Source of the DNA: Smallanthus sonchifolius
Lineage: Eukaryota; Streptophyta; Magnoliopsida; Asterales; Asteraceae
Reading direction: 5' to 3'
Length of the DNA: 64,000 nt
NCBI GenBank assembly: GCA_023525975.1
Contig: CM042034.1
Span: forward strand, 25,818,779 to 25,882,778
A model generated the notes under the pieces. It had not been told where the DNA came from and did not search any database. It saw nothing but the letters and a program-made list of their open reading frames with translations. The position numbers were made by a program, and so were the translations under genes. Of the stretch, positions 1 through 9,700 are shown one piece after another; the stretch's first letter is position 1; each line of letters begins with the position of its first letter.

Positions 1-889
1 TTTTATTATGTTATTTCTGAAATAGTCGTATATCGTTCTGTACCGCGTACTCACACGCGTCAGCTCCGGGTAATATGTGTCGCGTTCCGAAACTAGTTAT
101 TAATTCCTAAATCATAATAATATTGATATTTTAATACGATAGACATAAAATAAATATTTGTTTATATTATTTAGTTATACCGGGTTTAGCATAACCCGCT
201 GATGTCCACACTAGTATTTGTCGCAGTCGCGCGTCCAACGTTGCACTTCTCGCGTATAACTCCTAATCAGTGGCCTGAATTAAGTACTAGTATTTATTAA
301 TATTATTTATTTTGGGTTTGACGTCTAAATATTTTATCGCATCGGGCAGATAATAACCCGTACGAGCGCGTTAATCTATCTAACAATTCTCCGTGTAAAC
401 GGCTTATTTCGTGATTATTATAAATTATATCGAATCATGTAATGATCCGTAAAACAATGTTTATCAGTTCGTTTTGGGTTCGGTCCATATATTGGGCCTT
501 CAGTTGGTCGTTAATGGGTCGAGTCTGTTTATCTACAGCTAGGCCAAGCCCAACGGGCCAAGCCCAACGGGCCAAGTTTATTTGTGTAAGCACAATGTCT
601 AATTGGTAGCCCAAAGTGTTCGAGTTTGCTATCCAGTAGTTCAAGTATTCGAATAGATAACACGTAAATAAATAAAAAACCAGACCCTAAATTTGGGGTT
701 GTTACTCAAGCAGTAACGAAAAGACCGGCGGGCATGATGGACGCCCTTTGGGCGCCTAGCTCAAACTCAATGTTCTGAACAACGCCATAAAAATGTTTTG
801 ATGTCTAAACCGAAACATCCCTTCGTAACTAACATTGATATTATCATAACTTTGCTTGCAATGACTGTTTTTGTAGGATTGTAACTCGA
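1..889. other. AT-rich flank, no gene recognised
   Basis: No convincing coding region. The sequence mixes AT-rich stretches with short direct repeats, such as a repeated GGGCCAAGCCCAAC unit near 540-575. It may be old repeat DNA, but I see no termini or protein homology. Confidence 0.4.
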
Positions 890-1302
890 ATGTGACAAAT
901 AATATGAGTCTATCATAATTTGGCTAGCACCACATCATGCGATTGAGGGACTTGTAGAGCTATCCTCCCAATTAGACCATGATCCAATTCATGCAAGCCC
1001 AATCTAGACAGGTCCATTAGGTTTTCTCCTCCCTTTGCCTATAAACATAAGGTTATCCTCTTTCTCTTCTCTCTCCCCCTCTCATATATATCTTACATTC
1101 ATACTCTACACACTTTGATGGTTGAATTCATCTCTGACTTGGACATCGAAGGGTGGTCCACAGACTCCGGTCTCTGACCACTTCTAACAAGTTCCTGATT
1201 TTACAGATCGGGTGCGAGACGGGAAGAAGAGAAGATGTGACTGATTATTATCCTAAGTTGTTGTGACGATCCAAACAATCCTCTCAGTGGGTTTCCGCAA
1301 CA
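890..1302 (+). mobile_element. probable LTR remnant (promoter/R-U5-like part)
   Basis: A TATA-like CCTATAAACATAAG near 1039 is followed by a pyrimidine-rich leader (CTCTTTCTCTTCTCTCTCC), then a GACTTGGACATCGAAGGGTGG segment and an end in CGCAACA. This order resembles the promoter, R and U5 parts of plant Ty3/gypsy LTRs. No second LTR, primer-binding site or target duplication was found, so the boundaries are approximate and the call is tentative. Confidence 0.35.
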
Positions 1303-1850
1303 ACTATAGACAACCAATAGACAACCAATGTTTATTGCATCTGACATTTAAGATACTTTTATGCACATGACTATACTATTTTTGTGTTTGAATATAAACT
1401 ATCTAGCTAAAATCATAAACATATGACTCCTTCCGATTCAATCAACCTGGTCAACGATTCAAGTTCATCCTTTAAAACACTAATAAACTGATAAAGATAT
1501 AATACAAACACATACTGTATAACGCATGTATTTTTTTTTTTGATTGGATATGTTTCAATTTCTGTTGAAAACAAGGACGATTACAATAAAGTGACAGGTA
1601 ATCGGGCAACAAGTTGCACATGTATCCATTAGCTTCTACTCATTAAAACTTTTTGAAACGTTTATTAATAATAAAATAAAATGATGTCTACAAAATAAAC
1701 ATGTAAAACATATTTACTCACTTGAAGTCTAAAGTTTTAATTCGGTAAAATAGATAATTCTAAATTTTTTTTATTAAATAAAATAATATAAAATCAAGCC
1801 CAACATATTTTCTCCTTTCTAAAACACACCCCCACCCCCTACCCCCAAAT
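1303..1850. other. intergenic, upstream of TAF8-like gene
   Basis: AT-rich and without an open frame. It probably holds distal promoter sequence of the gene that follows. No specific element could be named. Confidence 0.4.
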
Positions 1851-1858
1851 TCACCTCC

Positions 1859-1865
1859 TATAAAA
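1859..1865 (+). promoter_or_regulatory. TATA box of the TAF8-like gene
   Basis: TATAAAA lies in a C-rich context (CACCTCCTATAAAACCC). About 30-60 bases downstream is a CT-rich stretch (CACTCTTTCTCTCTCTAG), as at many plant transcription starts. The distance to the start codon leaves room for a 5' UTR of roughly 400 bases that may contain an intron. Confidence 0.6.
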
Positions 1866-2091
1866 CCCTAACACGACCTTCTCTTCCTGTCTCATCACAC
1901 CACTCTTTCTCTCTCTAGAACTCGGGTCTTCTTTCTACGGATCCGGGTTTTTGCTCGAAGGTTTATTCAAAACCCTTATTCGGATGTTTGATTCCCCCAA
2001 ATCAATCCCCCGCTCTTCAAATTCAAACAACAATTGCCTTGCCACCAAATTGGTTCTTGAATTTATCGAATTACCGACGCGCACACCACCA

Positions 2092-2259
2092 GTAAGTTTA
2101 TTTCTCCCGATTTTCAAAATCTTCTTTCAACAGATTTACATTGAATGATAAACGTTTGCATCTTTATCTTCAAACTCAAACACTAATTGCCCCCAAATTG
2201 TTTGCGATTGAGTGGATTGATTCCGTGAAGGATTTCAAGAATTAGGGTTTCATTTTTAG
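2092..2259 (+). other. possible 5' UTR intron of the TAF8-like gene
   Basis: A good donor (CA|GTAAGTTT, GT at 2092) and a plausible acceptor (CATTTTTAG|GTTTCC, AG at 2258-2259) lie between the promoter and the ATG. A leader intron is common in plant genes. Acceptors further downstream (2305, 2316) are possible and would remove the short upstream ORFs. Confidence 0.4.
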
Positions 2260-2300
2260 GTTTCCAAGATTGAAGGTTTTTAAATCTTTTGTGTTGTGTA

Positions 2301-2328
2301 ATGAAGTGATATGAAGTTGCTAATATGA
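2301..2328 (+). promoter_or_regulatory. two short upstream ORFs before TAF8 start
   Basis: ATG AAG TGA at 2301-2309 is a two-codon upstream ORF. A second, at 2311-2328, encodes MKLLI and stops with TGA at 2326-2328, overlapping the main ATG (2325-2327) as ATGA. If the leader is spliced as proposed, both remain in the mRNA and could lower main-frame translation. Confidence 0.5.
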
Positions 2329-3374
2329 GCGATGGAGAGAGTTCAAAAGAAGTTGAACCTTGTGTAAAGAAGAGGAGGAAGAATGACGAATTCGCGCAGG
2401 CGATTGCGCGGATTGCGGTTGGACAAGTGTGTGAGAGTGTAGGGTTTCAAGGGTTTCAGCAGTCTGCACTTGATACATTCTCTGATGTAGCCTGCAAGTA
2501 TGTTAGTGAGATAGGGAAGGTTTCGGGTTTTTATGCTGGTTTAGCGGGTCGGACTGAGTGTAATGTGTTTGATGTGATTCAAGGGTTGGAAGATTTGAAT
2601 TTGTCACAAGGGTTTGTAGGAGCATCTGATAGGGATAGTTGTTTGTCAGGGTCAGGGATTGTTAAAGATCTTTCGCAGTATGTTAATCTGTCAGAAGAGA
2701 TAGCGTTTGCTTATTCGATTCCTTCATTTCCAGTAGTTAAAGAGCGGAAATCGACACCAAGTTTTTTGCAAGCCGGAGAAACGCCACCAACGGATGACAT
2801 CCCTCCTTGGCTACCAATGTTTCTTGATCCCAAGACACATACTGAAGAAACTCAATTGATGCCCGAACAGAAGGTTCTAGATCCACCATCATCGAAACTG
2901 GAGCAGCTTCCGGCACGCAACGGGTCTGCATTTCCTGTGGTTGATGAACATGTGGATAATCCTTTCAATCCTTTCCTTGCTGTGCCTCTACAGCCTGGGG
3001 AAAAGGAGTTTTCTGTAGTTTCACTTCCTGCTAAGCTTAAGGAAGAAGACGTGGTGCAAAATCATAGCAATCATGTTTCTGATTTGGATCAATCTGGTCC
3101 GACAAATCAGGCGGTTAAGAAAAGTAGTTGTGATACCAAGGTAGGCAGTGGAATGGTTGTTTTGGAAAGCAGACCTCAAGTGCAGATGAAATTTCAAATG
3201 GGCAAAAAGTTGTTGAGCAGTGCGAGTCGACCCGATGGCAAAGGAAAGGAAAAGGTTGCAACTTGGTTTATGAATGATGAGGTGTGGGACAAGAAAGAAA
3301 AGAGAAAAGAGAAACTTCCAAAGGTGGAAATGGAGATTGATGAGCATACCGGGAATGATTCAGTTGTAAATTAG
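2325..3374 (+). CDS. TAF8: transcription initiation factor TFIID subunit 8-like (TAF8)
   Basis: This single-exon frame encodes 349 aa, close to the length I recall for plant TAF8. Residues about 20-98 form a bromodomain-associated histone fold (FAQAIARIAVGQVCESVGF through VFDVIQGLEDL). In TAF8 this fold pairs with TAF10 inside TFIID during RNA polymerase II pre-initiation complex assembly in the nucleus. Residues about 158-171 carry IPPWLPMFLDPKTH, the characteristic TAF8 C-terminal-domain motif (usual form IPPWLPxFPDPHTY); the second proline of FPDP is leucine here. The C-terminal half is low-complexity, charged and lysine-rich. The ATG at 2325 is the first that opens the long frame; a TATA box and CT-rich leader lie upstream. 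It converges on the LONGIFOLIA-like gene. Family assignment is confident; expression is not tested. Confidence 0.9.
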   Translation: MSDGESSKEVEPCVKKRRKNDEFAQAIARIAVGQVCESVGFQGFQQSALDTFSDVACKYVSEIGKVSGFYAGLAGRTECNVFDVIQGLEDLNLSQGFVGASDRDSCLSGSGIVKDLSQYVNLSEEIAFAYSIPSFPVVKERKSTPSFLQAGETPPTDDIPPWLPMFLDPKTHTEETQLMPEQKVLDPPSSKLEQLPARNGSAFPVVDEHVDNPFNPFLAVPLQPGEKEFSVVSLPAKLKEEDVVQNHSNHVSDLDQSGPTNQAVKKSSCDTKVGSGMVVLESRPQVQMKFQMGKKLLSSASRPDGKGKEKVATWFMNDEVWDKKEKRKEKLPKVEMEIDEHTGNDSVVN

Positions 3375-4574
3375 GAGAACTAGATTAGGGTTTGTATACT
3401 AGTTTGGAATCCTGGCAGCATGTGCTAGTTCTGGAGTAGTCAAAGTCAGGGACGTGTATCGTCTAGAGAGAAATGTTTCTACATTAACATGTTTTCTTAA
3501 GGTATGTTTGTAGTTTCCATAATGACCTTTTAGCCAATGATAATTCTTTTCAATTGAAATTTTACTCCGCACATGTTTTTATTCTAGTTTGTTTACTTTC
3601 CTTATGGTATGATACTTCATAGTTACACAAATGTTGCCGAATTTTTTTTAACTTTTGTTACATCACATTACGTACGAATGAAATAATAACATGCTTGTGT
3701 TAGTTATATGTTGCTATATGTGGATGTTGGTATTCATAACAATGTAACCTTCAGTCTCACTATGTAAGATTATATTTTCTTGTCATTGAGCCCCAATGCA
3801 TAGAAGAGATGTGATAACTATTATCAGATCGTTCAACATTGTAAATTACTGATTTGTATTCATAGCTCAAATTATATATTCTTTATATGGATACAAGTGA
3901 AATCATTGTGCTTCCTTCTCCACTTGATCTTGCTCATTATCTTGATATTTGGAGTTTGTTATGTACAATTCTTACTTAGGAAGTTGATTTAATGCTCTGT
4001 AAGCGATGATTTATCTTTGTTAACTTCTGAAAAGAAATCCTTTAAAATATAGGAGTTTGGAACAAGAAGTGGCTATTATCCGGACTTGTACTCAGTGATC
4101 TGAAGTCAAGATTTCCCAATCTTGTGAGGATCTTTTGCTTAGTTGCGTCAAACAAAAGGATTTAGAGATTCAAGAAACCTGTTTTGTGAACTTTTACCAA
4201 GTGATTTTTAAAAAGCTTGAAATGGGAACCTTTTTGTAAACATTAAGTGATTTTATAGAGAATTCTTTTCAACTTATTTTATAAACCTTTTTCAACTGAT
4301 TTTACAAAATCTTTGACAGGCATTGCTAATTGTTTTGGTTTTTTTGGTTGGATTCTGTGACTTCTCCAATCTTCGTGTTTGAAATATAAGTAAATATTAC
4401 ATTACTTAAAGTCACCAACAGTCCCAATCATTCAAATTCTTCATGGCAAGAAATTCTTTGATGTTTTCTTGATCACTGTCACCAAACTACTTAAAAAACT
4501 ATTGGAATCAATTGCATTCAGAGTTCAAGATACATGTGGATCGAAAGAGTAGTCTCATCATCATTCTCGTCAAT
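3375..4574. other. intergenic, 3' side of TAF8-like gene
   Basis: AT-rich, with no coding frame or recognised repeat. The first few hundred bases should contain the TAF8 3' UTR and polyadenylation site; I see no single convincing signal. Confidence 0.4.
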
Positions 4575-4845
4575 ATCATAAAAACCCGGTTCCGGAACCG
4601 TAACCGGTTCCAACCCGTTTGAACTCGGCAGTCCCTACCCAGTTCCTATTATTCAGTTTTACACCGGAACCCGAACCGGCCAAAAACCGCTCAAACCGGA
4701 AAAACCTAGGCAACCACCCGATCAATAACCGGTCAACATCCCAACCCGAAACCGGTTCCACCTCTACCCGGTTCCATTGTCTACCGGGTCAAGCCCAACC
4801 TGGTACCGGAACCGGTTCCAAAAAAACAGGTTTGTGCACCTCTAG
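4575..4845. repeat. AACCGGTTCC-rich repeat, probable truncated hAT-type MITE
   Basis: The segment is dense in AACCGG/GGTTCC palindromic words and ends in GTTTGTGCACCTCTAG. That resembles the TAGGGGTG-type termini of other small elements in this window. No matching left terminus or target duplication is visible, so it is probably truncated. Its open frames on both strands come from base composition. Confidence 0.45.
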
Positions 4846-4859
4846 TTCAAACCATTAAC

Positions 4860-5759
4860 ATATGGCAACAAAATCTTCAACATTTTCTTCATATATGATA
4901 CCGTCAAACGCATGCTAATAGATATCAAGATACTATCAATAAGTTTGTTTCTTCATGATTTTCTTGATTGAATTGGAGATATTTGGAAGTTGGAGCTACT
5001 TCAATAACAGAACATCATTGTTATCAACATACTATCAATAAGTTTCTACGAGTACTCATCTATCTGGTCTGGAGTTGCTTTTAGCGGCCCAACAAATTCC
5101 TTTTCAAGCTCAACAGATATTTTGGCCTAGTTTTCGTTTGGGCTATGTAAATCTGGTGATTTTATGCTCAGTGATCCAAATAAGTTGGGTCTAAATATTT
5201 CAGCACTTGAAAACCAGATTGTTCATATTTTGTGTTTGACACGAATTAAAGGTATGTGTTTGATAGTTGACACATGGATTCCTGACTCCAGGGCTATATA
5301 GTAACATGGAATTGGATCTTGGTATAGTTCGTGATGAAATGAGAATCGACAACGATATGGCGCTTAACATTTCTCAAATCGGTCGTGGTTTACTTTCTTT
5401 ATCATATTACATTCAAACAAGTACTTGTAGTTCCTTGCTTTAACCAAAAATATTTACTCAATTAGTTCTTGATCAACTCATTTATGTTATATTCTCACAT
5501 TGTGGCATGTCATAGGTCAGATCCTCCATCATATTTACATAAAACCACGGAAGCTTTATTCTCTTTGTGCTTCTACGTCTAATGGCACTCTTGTCTTGCC
5601 ATCCGTTTGTTTATGTCCTCTCCCATGTTTCTTACTTCACGTTTCTTTCAAATCTTTGTTTAGTGATCATTACACGATTTAGAAAGCTATCCAAGAAACA
5701 TGAAATCCATAACCTACAAAGATAGAAGTATTATGTTAATCATGACGAGTGGAGAATAT
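4860..5759. other. intergenic, nothing recognised
   Basis: No supported gene or repeat terminus. The short frame at 5500-5682 has no recognisable motif. Confidence 0.4.
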
Positions 5760-6640
5760 GTGAGGGACCAACAAGTTTAGCAAATTGGAGAAACTTGAGG
5801 AGCGGGATTATAGAAGAAGGCAGAAGAAGACACACTTTCTTTTAACCACTCTGAAAGTGGTGTATGTTCTGAGTACCCCCAATGTCAGAGTTCATGGAGG
5901 ATGAAATATTGGAACAAACTAGGAGGAGATCAAAGTGGGAGCGGTAGCTATATCTTAAACGGTATGTCTGACTCCTTAGCTAATGTATATCAAAATGTTG
6001 AATCCGCAGAAGAACTATACGATTCCTTTGAATCAAAGTATATGGCAGAGGATGCTTCTAGTAAAAAGGTTATGGTTACTAAATTTGACTATTACAAAAC
6101 GGTTGATTCAAGGTCTGTTATGGAGCAGTATAATGAACTACTATGTATCTTGAAGCAATTTACTAACACAATATGAAAATGGATGAATCAATTCATGTAT
6201 CAAGTGTGATTGACAAATTGCCATCATTTTGGAAAGACTTTAAGCATATATTGAAACATAAAAAAGAAAGAACTTTCCTTGGTCAAATTAGGTAGCCACC
6301 TTCTGATTGAAGAGTCCCTAAGGGCCCAAGAAGGTGACAAGCCTAAGGACAAGAACATTGATGGATCATCCTTTGTAAATATGATTGCGGATGGTCGTTC
6401 CAATGTATACAATTCCAATAAAAGGAAGTTTAAACAAACCAACAAAGCTTTCAACAAGAAGCCAAAAATGGCTTGTTGGAAGTGTGGCAACACTGGCCAT
6501 TTCAAGAAGGATTGCAAGATTGGTAACAAGAAACACGAGCCTGGTTCAAGGACCAAAACATGCAACAAGGTCAACATTCACGAACGACGCCTTGAACTTG
6601 GCAGGTCATGACAACAAGCTTATTTGACAAAATGTATAGA
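5760..6640 (+). pseudogene. Copia-type retrotransposon gag remnant (UBN2 + zinc knuckle)
   Basis: Three frames together read like a Copia Gag. First comes a degenerate start (KKTHFLLTTLKVVYVLSTP). Next is UBN2-like sequence at 5901-6176 (LNGMSDSLANVYQNVESAEE, MEQYNELLCILKQF). After a frame change there is KLPSFWKDFKHILKHKK, then LVKLGSHLLIEESLRAQE and the CCHC knuckle CWKCGNTGHFKKDC at 6474-6515. Stops and at least two frameshifts break it. No protease, integrase, reverse transcriptase or LTR accompanies it. In a live element this protein forms the particle and binds RNA. Here it is an inactive scrap between the two host genes. Confidence 0.8.
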
Positions 6641-6763
6641 GGCAAGGGAGTTTTAACAAGTACACAAAAGAGGTTAACTTAACATTAAAGTTCACATGCT
6701 AATAAAAGTTACAACTTCATTAGTTTAGCATTGCATACATGCTTTCACTACTCAATGTTGCTT

Positions 6764-9700
6764 TTACATGGAAAATAATCGCCTACAATGTCTCCCTAGT
6801 CCATCTTGCACACCGCGTGCATCAGCATTCACAATCTCATCAATCAAGTCTTTGAAAATAAGACGCTCTATGTCTAGAACAAGACTAGGAACCTCATAAC
6901 AGTACATGTTCCAATCTTGTGAATTTTTGTTTACGTCTGCACTTACATGTACTTTTACTTCATCATCCTCATCATATATGCCTCTCTCAGAGCTACTTTG
7001 GAGACTATCTATTTCTAACCACAATTCGGTCAGTAGCTTTTCTCCATCCACAGATCTCCCACATCTTTTTCCAGAAAGACTAGACATGGCTAATTTGTGG
7101 AAAAGAATATCATTAACAGAATCAAAGATCAATTTTCTTCTGACATTCTCATTGGATTTAGATCTTGGATTCTTTTTGTGGCATTCATCTTTTGTTTTCT
7201 CCAGAATATGGAACAACTCAGGCTTTATCAAACTGCCGGTTGAATGAAGCTCGGCTATCCTGATGGCAGAATCTGGATCTTTTAGAAAACCTGATGCTAA
7301 TAGTATCTCTCTGATGTAATTATGGTCCACATTTGTTCTTTTGCATGGAGATTTTGCTATCTCACCATCAGCGGAGTTCAATAATTCAGTTTGATGGAAC
7401 TCACCTGCGTCCGTATGGGTGACCAAGTTATAGATCCCCACTTGATTCCATTCGGTTTCATCAATGCGTAAGTTGTCATAGTCTGAACAGAGGAATACAT
7501 AAGTTAGAATTGTTAGTTTCTTAATGTGACTGAAAAGTAGTTTGTAAATTCTAGTTTTCTGTCATATGCTTCTAGTTAAATTTACCATTAATGGATTTTG
7601 CGGTACCATATATTAGCAGGACAGGTTGACAGACAAGAAATGTACCATTAAAAGCGTTTGGTTTCTTCTTTACTGGAGATGGCATGTCTTCCACATAAAA
7701 GGCATCAAGAACTGAGACGGGACTCGCTTGTTCCGTGGTAAGTTTGACAAGTTCAACCATTGGCTTATCTTCTATCAATCTTTCTTTAAAGTTATTCTGC
7801 AAAGGCAAAGTTGACACATGTTAAGATAACAGAAACATGTATGTATAAATGTATATTTTAAACAAATTAACTGAACCAACCTCACTTACCAGCGCGATTT
7901 CTTGTTTACTTTCTGATTTGCAGGAATTAACTGTATAACTTTGCATGCATGATTGGTCATTGTTTTGCATTGGATTAATGGGCTTGATTTTCAGGTGTCT
8001 GGTCTTCATATGGGATTGCTTTTTGATTCTGCTCAAATCAGACGATGGCCCATTAACACATTGCTTGTCATTACCATTCTTTGACCTTTGTAGTCTTGGG
8101 CTCGAGACAGGTCTCTCTCCATTTGGGTCCTCTAGTAATCTTGGTGTCCTACCAGTTGCCTTTTTATTCCTTGGAATTGGATCTTTTACCTGCTTTCTAG
8201 CCTTACGGTTAACATAATGAAGACCAGTGACCATCACAGGCTTTGTAGCCGTCTTAGCTGGTGTCACAGCCCGGTTCAGGAGTTCACGTCTCTTTGGTGA
8301 GTTGGGACCCTTGACAGTGGGTGAACCTGGTTGGTCATTTTTTGGGCTATCCAGAGACTGCTCTTTGTTGTCAAACACTGTTTTTTTCATCTGCATTGCT
8401 TCAACTATATGCTTAAGTACTCTGAGATCCTCCCCTGATGTTTCAAACCCAAGTTCTCTCAATCTTTTCTCCATCTCACCATAAACAGAAGGTTTTTTGG
8501 AACCACTGTCACCACTTTCTTGCGGTTGCAAAGCTGGCTTAATCTTCGAGTACACCCTTGGAGAACTTGAACCCAACTGGTCACCAAAAGCCTGCTTGAT
8601 CTTCACGGTCTCAACTTCACAAATGGAGTCTGTTAAACTGTCCAGACCCATTAACCGAGCCACAATACCTGATGATGGCCTCTTATTACTTCCTGGCTCA
8701 CTTCTTGACTCATTCATGGAATTAGTTTTTGAGTTTTGCTTGCTATCTAATGACAGTCTTGGAAGCTCTTTGACTTTGAAACTTGACTTCAATGAATATT
8801 GTGATTCCCTTTCATCACAAGAAAATCTTGATGTCTCCTTGACTTTTTTTACTGCTGATGATATCTTCCGAGTCTTTACAAGGTTTTGGTCTTTTCTGTC
8901 ATATTGAATGGGAGTTTGTTGTATAAAAGGCCTTGGAGAATCAACATGCTTCAAGACAGGGCCGCCTCGTTCATCTTTTGTCACACGGATCACTCTACTC
9001 ATTGAGTCCTTGACCACATCCCTGATATCGGGTGGCGGTAGTGACCATTCTTGTTTTTTGTGCAAGTTTGGGGATGTGGGTTCAGACGGAAGTTGCCATT
9101 CAGTCTGAACCTTTTTACTACAATCAAAAGTTGAGAAAGTGGTAGATGAGCAAGAAGAAGAAGACGAGTTTCTTGATGATTCAACGGAGACTCGATTCTT
9201 TTCTTCCATCATCGTCTTCTTTCGGGTTTTCTCCTGTATTTTCCAAGTTTAAGTTAAACATTTGTTTTTCTGCTCATGTTTAGATATGAAAAAAGCTATT
9301 AGTTTCTTTCTTGGTCTTTACCTTAGCTTTCTCTGATGATTTCTTCAACTCCTTCTCACCATTTTCACCTTGACATTAACATCATATCATAATTCTTAGT
9401 GTGTTTCATTATAATATAGACTATATTATTGTGTGCATATGATTTTTTAAACTTTAGTGAAGTAATTTTGATCATTACACAGACGAGCGTGTAATTAAGA
9501 ACCAAAAATATGTTGAAAACCACAAGATCTGCTTTAAATTTTATACATATAGCTTAATTTTTCGTACCTAAACAAACAAATAAAAGAAGGGTGTTTGTAT
9601 AACTACCCGATCTCTCATTTTCTCCATCCCCACTCTCTCGTTCTATGCATATACGCATACATGTGATTTTTCGTATCATTTTCTCTATCCCCATTCTCTC

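Noticed and set aside
6279..6611. A domesticated zinc-knuckle gene
   Set aside because: The knuckle continues a Copia Gag broken by frameshifts and stops on both sides. No promoter or intact frame supports an independent gene.
7945..9108. Plus-strand frames over the LONGIFOLIA-like exon 3
   Set aside because: Antisense shadows of a well-supported coding exon; no motif of their own.
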